Shown here in pieces: positions 35,074-46,788 of a stretch of DNA of 64,000 bases (its first letter is position 1; the number at the start of each line of letters is the position of its first letter). The notes beneath the pieces were generated by a model, which saw only the letters and a list, made by a program, of their open reading frames with translations, ran no database searches and was not told where the DNA came from. The translations under genes were made by a program, and so were the position numbers. The DNA is from Cryptomeria japonica (lineage: Eukaryota > Streptophyta > Pinopsida > Cupressales > Cupressaceae), in NCBI RefSeq assembly GCF_030272615.1, contig NC_081406.1, forward strand, positions 402,456,939 through 402,520,938, read 5' to 3'.

Positions 35074-35165
35074 AAGTTCTCAGAAAGCCCTGCATTACCC
35101 TGTTTCTTGGGTTTTTCATTTGCAAATCAACTCAAAAGCACTCAAAAGCATGGTTAGGGGGTTAG

Positions 35166-35183
35166 TTCATATTGGGTTCACCA
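35166..35183 (-). promoter_or_regulatory. E5 candidate primer-binding site
   Basis: On the minus strand TGGTGAACCCAATATGAAC begins five bases after the LTR end (TCTACA, then TTAAT). It has the required TGG start, but I cannot assign the tRNA. Confidence 0.5.
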
Positions 35184-35188
35184 ATTAA

Positions 35189-36832
35189 TGTAGATAGGAA
35201 ATGTGGAAACCATCAAAGCAATATAACAAATATTAGCCTAGTTCAATCACGAAAACTCAATTGCAATGATAACAATCCTAAAAACACTCAATAAAGACAT
35301 GAAAACAAGACATCAATTCAAACGCAAACCATTGCAAACTTGAATATCTCCTTCATGTGGCTCCATTGTCCTTCTTTCTCCTTCAAATAGCTTTTTTTTG
35401 TGGATCTCACCTTCAAGTGCATAAACCTAATATGAAAGCAAGATTGACGAGACGACAGCATAAGGGTACTAGAAGTGTGATTGATTGGACCAGGGGCCAG
35501 GGGCCTTGATTGAAGAAATTCATCCAATTTATAGACAAATTGGAGAAAAGACAAGATTAGCATGAAGAGATTCGAATGGAAATTGCAAATCAAGAATGTC
35601 AAACATGACAAATTATGACAAATTTGCACTTTCTATGCAAAATTGATTGATTGATAATTCATGACAATTTATGACAAATTTCTATGTCAAAATTGATTGA
35701 TTGTCAATTATGACAAATTATGACAAATTGAAATGTCATTCCCATGAAATTAGGAGAAATAGGAGAAATTAGAAAATTAGATGAATTTAGAAATTAGGAA
35801 ATTAGAAAATGAGGAAATTAGGAATTAGGAAAATTAGAAAATGAGGAAATTAGGAATTAAGTGAATTAATTAACAATTTTTCATTTATTAATTAATTCAC
35901 AAAGAGGGAGGAATTAATTAGCCAATTAAATGAACATTTAATTATGATGAGAAGACTTAGGATAAATAAACTATTTAACCTAGAGGGAGAAATGACAAAC
36001 AAGGTTAAATGAATAAATCATGAAACCCTAGAAGATGAATTAGAAATGCAAGGACGACAATTAGGTCTTGACAAAAGATAATTGATATCGATTCGATCAT
36101 GATTTTGAATTGATAAATGACCAATGCTGATAAGCGATTTGATTGATAAATGCACCAATTGACAAGGAACAATGACTAATTGATCCAAATTGACATGATT
36201 GAGAAAAACGACGATCGATGACAAATCGATCGCAAAATGACAAAATTGACAAAAAGACAAGGATCGATGACAAAATAGATTGCAAAATGACAAGATTGAA
36301 AATGACCATGATCGATGACAAATCGATCACAAGATGACAAGATTAAAAATGACAACGATCGATGACAAATCGATCGCAAGACGACAAGATTGAAAATGAT
36401 GATGATCGATGACAAATCGATCGCAAGACAACAAGATTGAAAATGATGATGATCGATGACAAATCGATCACATGATGATAAGATTGAAAATGACAACGAT
36501 CGATGACAAATCGATTGCATGATGACAAGATTGATAAGAGGACAAAACCCTAATTAGGATTGATGATGTCCAAATATGACAAATGAGCACGCACATTGAT
36601 GCGACAGAATAAGATCAATCAAAATCATGACTGAAGTTTGTTATCGACAAGACCAAAATCGAAAGTGAGATAAATGAAGAAATGCAGAAGAAAGACTCGA
36701 TGCTCGCAAATGATAAAGACCAAGTGCGAATCATAAGAGAAATGTTAATGCGACGCAAAAACCTTAAAATAAGGCAATGCACAAATGTTAAAGTACGACT
36801 CCGCAAGCATTGACCATTTTTAGATGTCTACA
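35189..36832 (-). repeat. E5 5' LTR
   Basis: 1644 bp, matching 23744-25387 almost base for base, with scattered substitutions. The 47-bp array is at about 36205-36535. The similarity of the two LTRs suggests a more recent insertion than E2 or E4, but I have not computed a divergence. Confidence 0.92.
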
Positions 36833-37503
36833 TATACATTTAATATTGTCAACTTCTTTTTAAATCCAATTATTCTCTTCCAAATTATTTTAATTTAATT
36901 AAATGGAATTTAATTATGCCTGACAGAAACCAATTTAATCAAATCACACAAAGCACAAAAGGCTTCTTTGATAAATCAAAAATTATCCTTGATAATCTAA
37001 ATTAGAGAAATGAGAAAGAAATAAATTGGAGACACTCATATAATATCTTATCATCCACAATCAACAAATAATTGAGAGCATGAAACACAGATTCTTCTAT
37101 TATGCTTTGCCACTGTAAAGAAAGTACAAAATTTTCTTCCCACTACTATTTTCTTATATTCTATCATATATGTCTCTTTTTTCATTTGGTCCTAGTTTCT
37201 CCTTTATATATCAAAATTGGAAGAGGCAACAAGCTTCAAACTGTTACATTGCAACATTTCATAACTAATTGTATAAGTGCATAATTATAAGAGAACTTAA
37301 TTAAAACATTTTAAAGTTTTTGACAAAGCCTTTTGTAACATGCATTCAAATAAAACACAATGATGTAATATGAGAATGTTCAGTGGATTTAAGTAAGCCC
37401 TTTATCATGACACTAGGAGTAGAAACTTGTGGCCAGTGGGTTAGGAAAGGTTCTAGTTTAAGTAAGGGCATACTTCACATCCATCGACATGTCTTCCACT
37501 ACA
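36833..37503. other. AT-rich interval, nothing recognised
   Basis: About 670 bp of AT-rich sequence right of E5. I see no coding region, RNA gene or repeat boundary. It may be the 3' flank of E6. Confidence 0.4.
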
Positions 37504-39681
37504 TCAATCCCCCAATGTCTTCAAGTATGTGTTCTCCCATTGGTACACCTCGTAGTCACTTGGCCATTTCAAATTTTGGACTATTGGTATAAGTGTAAGG
37601 TGATCCTTCCATCTTTTATCTATCATTGTTCGTACCTCTATAACAAATTGTGAATATCCAACATCCAAGGTGATAATATTGTCCAAGAAAATATTGAAAC
37701 TCTACATGATTGTATCCTGTTCTTCTTTCATATAAGACACAACTGTGAGAAACATTGGGAGAAGTCATTCTTCCAATCACTAAAGTCTTTGATATGCTTG
37801 TCCCTATCAAGGACGTGGGGTATGGTCCAATTTTGGAATGTATGAAAGGTGTCTATTTCAGCTCTCACCCTCTGTTCTTCACTTGTAATGTACTAGATCT
37901 CTTTAGTGATTGTCTTTATTGCTATCTCAATTCCCTTTATTGCAAGAAGAGCAGTCGGGTCCCTATGTGTAACATTACACAATGTAACCAGGGTGTCATG
38001 GGCTACTTACCATATTTTTGACAGATCTTTCAACTTGGGTTTATTTTCTTTAAATATTTCTATCATCTTTAATAAGGACTCATAACCCTTATAAAAATCA
38101 ACATACTTTTCAACAACAAGCTTTACTCTATGGGCTAGTATGTGCTCAAAATTTCTATACATCTGTTGTGATATTTTTTCAAGGACTTCTTCATTAGCCA
38201 TTTTCAAGTCTTTGATTTCCTTTTCATACTTTTGGTTTTCTTTACTCCATCCTTTATTGTGTTCAGTGTTGTCTATTGGCTTAGGTGGAGAATTTTTGTG
38301 CAAGACAATGGCTTTGCTTTGGCTATCAGGTTGTCCTTTTATTTTGTGTTTTAACATAGCATTTTCAATATACAACCTGTTAATCTCATCATTCATCTCC
38401 ATTTGCCCCTTTTCAAGTTCAATTATCTTTTGTTGCATATGCTTTACCACATCCCTGGTGAACATAGTAGAGTCCATAGTTAATGTGGCCACCTCCAATG
38501 AGGAGGTATCTTTCATGGTCTTCAAAATAGTTATTTCTTTTGTTTCTTTCACCATGTATACTAGCTTTGGTTTGTTAGTTCTTTTAAAGTTTACCCATGG
38601 AACTAGTATCTCAGTTTTTGGGTTATACACTATACCACTTACCTTCAAAATCAAATTCTACTACTAGCATGGGGTCCTCTGGTTGCCTCACTTGATCTAA
38701 TAAGAATATTTGTTTTAAGGTCATTCCTAGGGCAATTAAAATATATCTTCTTATAACTATGTCTCTTCCTTCTACAAGAGTAATATGTATTTCATGAATT
38801 TTATTTCTTTGAAAGTTTGGGCAACTACTTCCTCATGTTTGGATTCATCCACACCCATGAGGTTCATCTATTTTATTTCCTCAGAATCTTTCATCCTTAT
38901 CTTCATCCAGAATTATTTGAACTTTGGGGTATTAATGAATTCAACAACTTCTATAAACCTCATTGATATAGCTACTCTTTCATCCATGGTATTTACTGGT
39001 TCTGCCCCTTATTTCATTTGAACTTAATAGCCATGTGTTTCTTATTCATACCTTGGTGGAACCATCTGTGACTACTCTTCTTCGTGATCACCTCTTAAAT
39101 CCCTTAATGCACTGATGGCCTCATCAGTGTCTCCTCCTAATTCTGCATAAGGCACTAGTGGCTCTAGGTCATTTATCTTTTGTTTTTTGGATGGGTGTGG
39201 AATGGGTGAAGATTCCTACATAGACTCATCATCAAATACATAATGAATAACAACCCCTTGGGGTTTTATTGGTGGTGTTTTGGCCCTTTTGGGTGGGGAT
39301 ACACCACCTGTTGATTTTCCATTAATTCTTTTAAAATTATCTATATACAGATCAATTTTCTTCAATTCATCAATCTCCTCATCAAAAAACCCAAGGAAAT
39401 GGGGATCTTTCTTCTTCTTTTCTTCTTCAAGTTTTATTAAAACATGCCACTTCTTTAATCTTTGAATAATTTCTAAAAATGCTATACAATTCCTAATCAA
39501 ATCTTCTTGTATAAATACCTCATGAGAGACTGTTTTGACAAAACAATAAATGTGGCCTTCTAGGTTCACACATTCTCTCCTGACCTGATTTCAAAGAATA
39601 ATTCATCTTTAGGTATCCCTGAAATTTTTCCAACATATTTGATCCAATATAAAAACTTGTACATTTGGTGATATGGGGCAA

Positions 39682-40888
39682 GGTGAACTCATAATATTGG
39701 TTCCCACTTTTTGACCAACTTTGACACTTAGATGATTATTTTGAAAAAAACCTTCACTTTCTGACACTTATAACTTTTAAACCATTAAGAATTTGAAGAT
39801 GATGTAAACTAATGATTTGTAACATCTTGTTTGTAGATTCTAAATATATTTTTTTCAAAAAAAATTTAATAAAATTTTATTGATTTTTTCATCTCCCTAA
39901 AAAAGTAGTTTTTTAACAGCAAACATCATTTTTAAAGAGGGATGTGACTCCCAAAACACATCTTTTTTTCTATAAATGATAAAAACTTAATTCTTTTTAA
40001 TTTTGGTTTGTAACATCAATACCCAGGGCATGTAGTTGGTTTGATAGTGATATGTTGAATATTTTTTATTTTATTAAGTTTTGAAGTTCGACTAATTATA
40101 ATTTAGATATAGGTGTATGTTTGAACACATAACTTGTTCTATATATATCAAAATTCAAATTTATTTATTTATTAGAAAGAAGACATCAATACCTAGAGCA
40201 TAGATATTTTTAAGAATTTTTTTGAATTAGTTTACTATTTTTCCCAATGCATTGAACAAAGAAGTTCATCAAACCTATAAGATTTCCATAATCCATTCGA
40301 ATCTTGTATGCAGTTTCTGGATTTGATTGTGTTGGAAATTTTTTACCATTAATTCCTCAAATCCCAAAACAATACTGGTTCCCACACATCATCAAATCCA
40401 TTTGATTGTGTCTGCATTTTTTGGATTGATGGTAAAAAAATTCCAAAACAATCAAATCCAGAAATTGCATACAAAGACATTCATGTTTAGTGAAAAACCT
40501 ACATTCATAAGAAATAAAGTAAAAATATATTAATGAAATTAAATATATTAAAAATTATACTATTTGGAAAGCTTATAATAAGCACTAAATAATTAAAAAA
40601 ATAAAAATTCTAAATGAATTCATTTGACGCCTCAAAAGCTAATGTAAAGTTGGTTTTTTATCAGCATCTGATAAATGCAAAGGAGACTCCATTGCAAGTA
40701 TGATTTAGAAGTGGAGAGGTTCTATCCAAGAAATTTTGATCTAAGAGCCCTTGATCTAATTTTATTCAATTAATTACTTCAAATGGGACCTCTTAAATCT
40801 TAAATCATTATATTTTCTAAAAAAATTATGATTTCAGCAAAAAAATAAGGATGTACCAAAAAGTGGGAACCAACATTGTGAGTTCACC
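39682..40888. mobile_element. E7, 1.2 kb terminal-inverted-repeat element without ORF
   Basis: The ends are inverted repeats of about 32 bp: GGTGAACTCATAATATTGG at 39682 and, read on the other strand from 40888, GGTGAACTCACAATGTTGG. Both continue into TTCCCACTTTTTG. The interior is very AT-rich and has no supportable gene, so this looks like a non-autonomous DNA transposon. The immediate flanks are CAA and CAG, and no convincing target duplication is seen. It interrupts the E6 reading frame, with E6-like coding on both sides. Confidence 0.8.
40303..40477. repeat. Foldback element inside E7
   Basis: Two arms of about 58 bp (40303-40361 and 40419-40477) are inverted copies, sharing TTTCTGGATTTGATTGT and a TTTTTTACCAT segment, around a loop of about 57 bp. 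The arms have only a few mismatches. It is either a small MITE nested in E7 or part of E7's own structure. Confidence 0.75.
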
Positions 40889-42449
40889 CAGTAAGAACGT
40901 CCATGTCTTTCTTTTCTCCATCACTTCCTTTCCAAACATAATATTTGCCACATAAATTCCAAGAAAGCAAGCCTTTATGATACAAATATGGGTAACGAAT
41001 GGGGAGCCTAAGGACACCCATACACTCTGATGATGGTGTGCTCTCCCATGTAAAACCAATCAGAAAATTTGTGTGTATGATCCTTCTCAGAATCAAGAGC
41101 AAGTGGCCTCAATACTTTCCTAAATTCCAATGATATTATTTGAACATGATGATCTAGGGAATAGAAAATAACAATAACAAATGAATCATGAAAATTTTTA
41201 GAATTAGAATTAATCCCTACACCTCGTGTCCCATAGATAACACCATAATTGCATTGGTAACCTATTTTTTTGATCATCTGCCATCCCTAGTTTTAACTAT
41301 TGACTGAAGGCTTGTCTATTTTGATACAAAATTAAATAACATAATAGGGAATAGTGGCAAAAGTCACAACCCTTTTTCTCTTTCCAGGCCACAAGTTGAG
41401 AGTGAATTCTTTTCTCTAGTTCAAAGGTAAAATCAAACTCAAGGTTCATTTCAAAATTATGTATCCTCATGGCCATATACATTAATGATACTGGCCTTTT
41501 CACCTTATCATCCTCTCTTAAAACTTGATACAAAGAAAAGTATGTCTTTTGAAAGTAAACAAGGAAATCCTCCATAGAAAATGGTTCATTGCCCAAAATT
41601 ACCACAAGTTTGTTGTTCATGCCCCTCTACTGGTAATATGGAAGCTCATCCTTCCTAAAAGTTATCCTCAATATGGTATATTCCATCTAAAATTGATCTA
41701 GGTCCAACCTAGTTAGAGCCTATTTCTTTAGCATAAAATAATCGATGAAGGCTGATTTTATGACCACTATCAAGGGGTTCCCACTAGGCATCTTGATAGT
41801 TTGGGTTGTTGGGTGGTAATTGTTTGCTAAGACTTAAATAAATTCAACATTAATGAAGACATTAGTACTATCAATTTTTCTACATCCAAGGTCCTCAGAC
41901 CTTCCCTTATTTGTTTTTATAAAAATACCAAAATAGATCCCTTCCTACTATTGGAATTTCAGCATCCTGACAACCCTCTAGCCTATCCTTGAACATTCAT
42001 AGCTTCAGTGTCTGCTGACCCAAGAAATGAATCTAACAATAATTTATGTAATAGCCTTTTTTTTGGGTTAGATGACCTAGGTTTTCTTTGAGATCTTTCA
42101 CCCCCTTTTGAACTCTCACCTCCTTTAGACCCCTCTCCCCTCTTAGGCATTTTGAATTTGAAAATTTTGCTAGCAACTTAATTGGATTCTGTGAAATCTT
42201 GCAACTCAAGGAGTGACAGAGTACTTACTTGTGATTTCAGAGATGATTTTGGCCTATTTTCCTTTGTTGCAGAGCTCACGTCTCTTAATTCTTCAGCTTA
42301 GAATGAAAATTTCAAGCAAGAATTTGATTATTAATGGTAGCTCTCAAGAGTCTTTTCTCATTTAATTCAAGCATGCCATTAACAACTCTACCACCTTTTC
42401 AAAATTATGAGTTATTATTTATTGACGTCACACCCAACTTGCCTTAGCT

Positions 42450-43138
42450 TACTATTTTCACAATATCGTAAACCCACCTTATTAGTTTTGTTTCATCATT
42501 GCAAAATATCGAAAATAGTTACCACTATATCACAACACTTACTTCCCCTTTATTCTTTCTTCCTGTGATACAAAATCATGTACTATAGCTATTATCGTAT
42601 ATCGCATCCTCACTTTTGATTAATTTCTTCCACCTTGCGATCTGTCAATAGTCTATTGAGTCATCACTATATCATAACATCATAATTCCTTTATTAAGTC
42701 TTCTAGCAATACTGCGATGAATACCTTTGGTTAGTATGTTATCACTATATCACGGTGCCCCCTTTTTAACATTGAACTCCTTTTGCGATATAGAAATATC
42801 TTATGGACTTAGCTCTTCTTGTTTGTATTTCATGGATTGCTCAATATATAGAATATGAGTTTTGTGAAATAGTGATATTTTGACAGGCTTTATTTTCTTT
42901 GTCACTATTTCACAGGCTGCTTAGTATAGTAAGATATGTGCTTAATTAGAGAGATGTGATTTCCACAGTCCATACTATATTCAAATATGCATAAACTTCT
43001 ACACAGTTGAATCTAGAAGCATATTTGAAGATATGTACTTGACAAAATAGCGACACCTTTATAATTTTCATTTTCCTTGTCACTATTTCACAAGTTGCTT
43101 GATTTAATAGAATAATGACCCTAAGAAATAGCGATACT
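42450..43138. repeat. Dispersed ATCACTATATCAC / GAAATAGCGATA motifs
   Basis: Between the divergent E6 and E8 coding regions a short word recurs in both orientations. Examples are ACCACTATATCACAAC (42521), ATCACTATATCATAA (42663), ATCACTATATCACGG (42741), GTGAAATAGTGATATT (42864), GTCACTATTTCACAG (42901), AAAATAGCGACAC (43044), GTCACTATTTCACAA (43079) and GAAATAGCGATACT (43125). More degenerate copies lie near 42450, 42501, 42590, 42635 and 42785. Spacing is irregular. It lies just upstream of the E6 start, where a leader would be. Confidence 0.65.
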
Positions 43139-43625
43139 CCATGGTATGATGGTCCAAATGGGATGATCGGTGGGGTATATAGATATTTTTAAGGAACTAG
43201 TGTAATATATGAAGTCATTGACTAACAAATAAGGTTTTCAATAAGAATATAATTCTTTTAAGGTCTATTGATGGCTCAAACATTTGATTTGTTATCAAGG
43301 CTTTAGTGTTGAATTGTGGGATTTTTAGGCTAGAAAACACATTAAATTTTGTTGATAAATAAATTTACTTGTGAACACCTTCAAATTATGCTTGTTTGGT
43401 TTTTCTATTTATAGGGATAGTAGTGGGAAAATTACTTAAAGACACTATAACTATGTAAGAAAAAGAAACTTTTTTGGAGGTTCTAAAAGGTCCTTAAGGC
43501 ACTTATGCAGTATTTATCCCTTGACGGTTGCTATACTAATGTTTTTGGAAATCTTTTTGTGTCGATTAACCATTTTAGGCATAAGGATAGGATCTCTTTT
43601 CCATTTTATCTCTAGTCTTCCTTGA
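43139..43625. other. AT-rich interval upstream of E8
   Basis: About 490 bp with no supportable gene or repeat. Short peptides can be read in the E8 frame before 43626 but are broken by many stops. Confidence 0.35.
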
Positions 43626-44467
43626 ATGAGGGTAGTAGAGAGCACAAGAAGAACTCAAATAACCTTGTCTTGCATGAAGGCCTTATTATGCTTATTATGG
43701 AGCACATTGAATCCCTATCCTTTTCTTCTAAAAGCAAGCCTAAAATTTATGAGGAGTTGGAATTTATTGTGCCGAAGGATGAGGGCTAGAATACTAAGGA
43801 ATATTATGAGATTAGGGTTGCGATCAAAAGGGTAAAGGTGAGCTCAAGCAAGATGCCAAAGAAGTTAAAAAAGAAAAAACCCTCCCTTGTTCATTCCCAC
43901 TCTAAGGAACAGAGTGATTACTGCTATTCCCCTTTAGATGACTCCATGGAGGGCTTTAAGGATAGGGCTATGAGATTGTCATTCCCTCATCAACTAAATG
44001 TCAATTATCCCCATTTAAACTTGGATCTAAAGAACCATGATGATTTCTTGGGTCTCACTAAGGATGCGATGGTGGGTTCTTTTAAAATGCACAAGTCATA
44101 TTTACATGAAATCAAACAAATCAGCCTTAAGATAAGGTCTATTCAAGCCAAATTAGATGAGGGAATGGAGCATGGTGATTCATGGGTGGACAAAGAAGTC
44201 AGAAATGTGGTGGCATCTCTTTAAAAAATGGTAAAAAATGTGGCCAATTTGAAATCGAATGATGAAGAGAATATTGTGACCCTAGAAACAAAAATGGAGG
44301 ATAAAAATACTAATCTAGTTAACTGGTTAAGTTCAGCCACAATGTGATTAAAGGGCATGCAAGCAATACGAGGATTTTGGTTGACAAATTTAGAAAAATG
44401 CAGCATGGAAATCCCCAATTTCTTGATGTGGAGGGAAAAGGTAATCAAGTTGGTGCTAAAGAGGGCA
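43626..44467 (+). pseudogene. E8, pseudogene of unknown family, left part
   Basis: The plus strand encodes charged peptides with stops. The clearest segment is 43838-44224 (MSSSKMPKKLKKKKPSLVHS, later DDFLGLTKDAMVGSFKMHKS and IRSIQAKLDEGMEHGDSW). This is a basic start followed by helical, probably coiled-coil sequence, continuing to about 44460 with further stops. E9 is inserted at 44468 and the E8 sequence resumes at 51473. It may be ORF1 of a LINE or the structural ORF of another non-autonomous element; I cannot decide. Confidence 0.4.
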
Positions 44468-45901
44468 TGATGGTATGATAAAAGAATAAGTATCTAGTTG
44501 AATACTGAGAGGTGGGGGGGGGGGAGGGGTAAATCAGTATATTAAAAAATTGATACAATGTTACCAAACTCAAACTTGGTCAAACAAAGTAAACATATCT
44601 CATTCAAGATCAATATTCATAAGAATACTTGACATCAACCAGTTTAACTGTTATGACAACTTTAACACTAAGAAACTTCAATCTTGTAAACATTAACAAT
44701 TCTTAATCATAACTCAACATATTCATCTCTCAATGCTTCTACTTAACATGCCTTATCAGAAGTTAACCAAATCAACAAATAAGATCACAACCACAAAAGC
44801 ATTCACCAATTGATACAAATGTCTATACATGGAAAACCCAAATAGGTAAAAACCATGGTGAGATGAGATTCACAAGGATAGCTATCTAAACTCTTCTAAA
44901 GTTCACCCTATTAGGAGCCAAGCCTGTTAAAGCTTTACAATAAGTCCTATTAAGAACTAATTCCAGTTAGGAATCACCCGGTTAAGGGATTTACAAATAT
45001 GCCTTGATGAAAAGCACAATACCCTGTTAGGAGTAAACTCACTAGAGAATTTAAGAATACAAGCTAATGGACCACCTTGTTAGAGGATTTAATGAGTAAC
45101 CAAGCTTGTTAGAGCTTACCCGATTAAGGGATTTCACTTCTGCTGTAATTGTTAGAAAACAATAGGTTTTCTTGATCTGTCTGAGTAGCACTACATTTGC
45201 TTGATCAAATCCTTCTAAGCTTCAATCTACCTTCACTCAAAGTGCAGATGCATTCATTGGTTAGGCAACTACACACTCAATATGTTTCTATCAATCTTGC
45301 CAACAACCTTTACAAACAACTTCATCGATCTTAAATACAAATCAATTAGGTTAGCAACACAACAAAAACCTAATTCTCATCATCGAGATTACAAACAAGT
45401 CAATACAATCTTGACCATTAGAAATCACGACAATCTCTTCAAATCCTTCAAGAAAATTCCAACCGCTCCATGATCATTGCTTCATCGGACATTGTAACTC
45501 ATCACGCGTTGTGTATTAGATGCAATCCACTTTTCTCCTTCCCTAGACAAAAAAAAAACGCGCCAAAATAATTTGAACATATCCTCATACAATGATCACA
45601 AGTGTCTCCATCATTACCACTTATTAGATAATAAACTAATAAACTTGATCGGTTAGGGTTTAACAATTGATAGGGTTTACCAGTTACATTACATATAAAG
45701 GTTTAACCCTTTACATTGATTCACCAGTTCAACTCACAAACTTTACATACTAGTTTACAACATCTTCCACAAATCTCTTCTTACTGGTTACTAGCCAATA
45801 TCAAAAACAACAATATCAGCAATAACATGAATACCATTACCAATTCAATTGACATCAATGACAACATATCATTAATGAAATCTCTAAGAAAAATACCAAC
45901 A
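44468..45901 (-). repeat. E9 3' LTR
   Basis: 1434 bp. It contains a long G run (44513-44525) near the U5 end and a region (44925-45140) with about nine degenerate CCNGTTARGRG words. It ends ACCAACA beside the polypurine tract. Confidence 0.88.
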
Positions 45902-45915
45902 ATCTCCTCCTTTGG
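45902..45915 (-). promoter_or_regulatory. E9 polypurine tract
   Basis: CCAAAGGAGGAGAT on the minus strand, abutting the LTR start TGTTGG. One base differs from the E2/E3/E4 tract. Confidence 0.8.
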
Positions 45916-46058
45916 CATTGATGGCAATACAAATATCAACACCTCTGATTGCTGCTGAGATTGGTGAATAGGAATCCTGGTTTACATTACCAAGTATTCA
46001 CCTTGCTCTGTCTATCTTCAGCCTACCGTTGGTTCACCTAATCAGACACATAATTCTT

Positions 46059-46078
46059 CTCCCCCTTTGACAACAATG
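46059..46078 (-). promoter_or_regulatory. E9 upstream second polypurine-like tract
   Basis: CATTGTTGTCAAAGGGGGAG on the minus strand, about 155 nt upstream of the LTR-adjacent tract. This is the same arrangement as in E2, E3 and E4. Confidence 0.55.
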
Positions 46079-46227
46079 CCAAAGTGAAAGCAAAACATGT
46101 AATTCTGCTCTCACTGTGCATCATCATTTTTCAACTTGATGCTCCCCCTATGGAATACATCCACTTCTTCATCAATCCATGTAAAATTCTGCAAGTGGTT
46201 CAGGGACTGATGCAATCAACATCATGC

Positions 46228-46788
46228 TCAACTAACTTCATGAAAAGGGACAACCCCCAATTGACTTCTAAGATACTCGAAAGTGGTCTTAGGTAGAGCT
46301 TTGGTAAAGATATCTACACGTTGCTCCTTGGTAGAAACATGCTCCAAGATAACATCTTTACTTTGAACTTTTTCCCTCAAGAAGTGATATTTTAATTCAA
46401 TGTGCTTATTAAGTGCATGTAAAACAATATTTTTAGAAATGTTTATTGCACTTGTATTTTCACACAAAATCTTTATTGGTTCTCAGATTTCCATCTTCAA
46501 ACCTTCCAAAATGTGCCTCATCCACATAGCTTGTGTGCAATTCATATAAGCTACTACATACTCAGCTTCAATAGTAGATTGTGAAGTGTAACTCTTCTTT
46601 TTACTACTCCATGAAACTAGCCTTCCTCCTAGAAATAATGCTCCATCGGTAGTACTCTTTCGGTCATCAATATTTCCTTCCCAATCAGCATCTGTGTATG
46701 CTTTCAAATCAAAATTTACACCATATGGATACCATAACCCATAGTCAACAATACCTTTCAGATATCTAAAAATTCTCTTGGTTGCCAT
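46228..46788 (-). pseudogene. pol: E9 RNase H
   Basis: The minus strand encodes the Copia RNase H with MATKRIFRYLKGIVDYGLWY, YTDADWEGNIDDRKSTTDGA, SWSSKKKSYTSQSTIEAEYV, ENTSAINISKNIVLHALNKH, and a complete C-terminus (YHFLREKVQSKDVI, TKALPKTTFEYLRSQLG). One stop divides it near 46468-46485. The Asp, Glu and Asp positions of the active site are recognisable. It shows what the E4 copy has lost. Confidence 0.88.

Larger units (their letters stand above)
23744..36832 (-). mobile_element. E5, 13 kb pol-less LTR retrotransposon with antisense PMD gene
   Basis: Two 1644-bp direct repeats (23744-25387 and 35189-36832) start TGTAGATAGG and end GTCTACA. A purine tract just inside the left copy (AAAGAGGGGCAAAA on the minus strand) and a TGG-starting PBS candidate just inside the right copy show that transcription is on the minus strand. 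The flanks TATAA and TATAC match in four of five bases. The 9.8 kb interior has one long sense ORF (33074 to 30309) and an opposite-strand PMD pseudogene (26215-27873). No Gag core or pol was found. A conserved leader links it to the Tat-lineage E11. Confidence 0.88.
37504..42150 (-). pseudogene. E6, long pseudogene of unknown retroelement-like family
   Basis: On the minus strand an ATG at 42150 (MPKRGEGSKGGESSKGG) opens a basic Gly/Ser-rich start. It is followed by a globular part (around NNYHPTTQTIKMPSGNP near 41800, and MNNKLVVILGNEPFSMEDF at 41620). After the E7 insertion come an acidic segment (39569, MNLEGHIYCFVKTVSHEVF), a basic patch (PPKRAKTPP near 39280), then a coiled coil (38654-38007, QQKIIELEKGQMEMNDEINR). 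Many stops and frame changes are present. The order globular, basic Pro/Lys patch, coiled coil resembles ORF2 of E2/E3, though I see no clear sequence match. Neither LTRs nor pol were found. Function unknown. Confidence 0.5.

Noticed and set aside
23744-36832. E5 as a plus-strand element, with the PMD gene in sense orientation
   Set aside because: The purine tract adjoining an LTR (AAAGAGGGGCAAAA) and the TGG PBS candidate are both on the minus strand, and the leader similarity to E11 is in minus orientation.
42180-42240. Possible splice donor (GTAAGT on the minus strand near 42225) upstream of the E6 start
   Set aside because: A single GTAAGT word without a supported acceptor or coding exon is not evidence of an intron in this AT-rich sequence.
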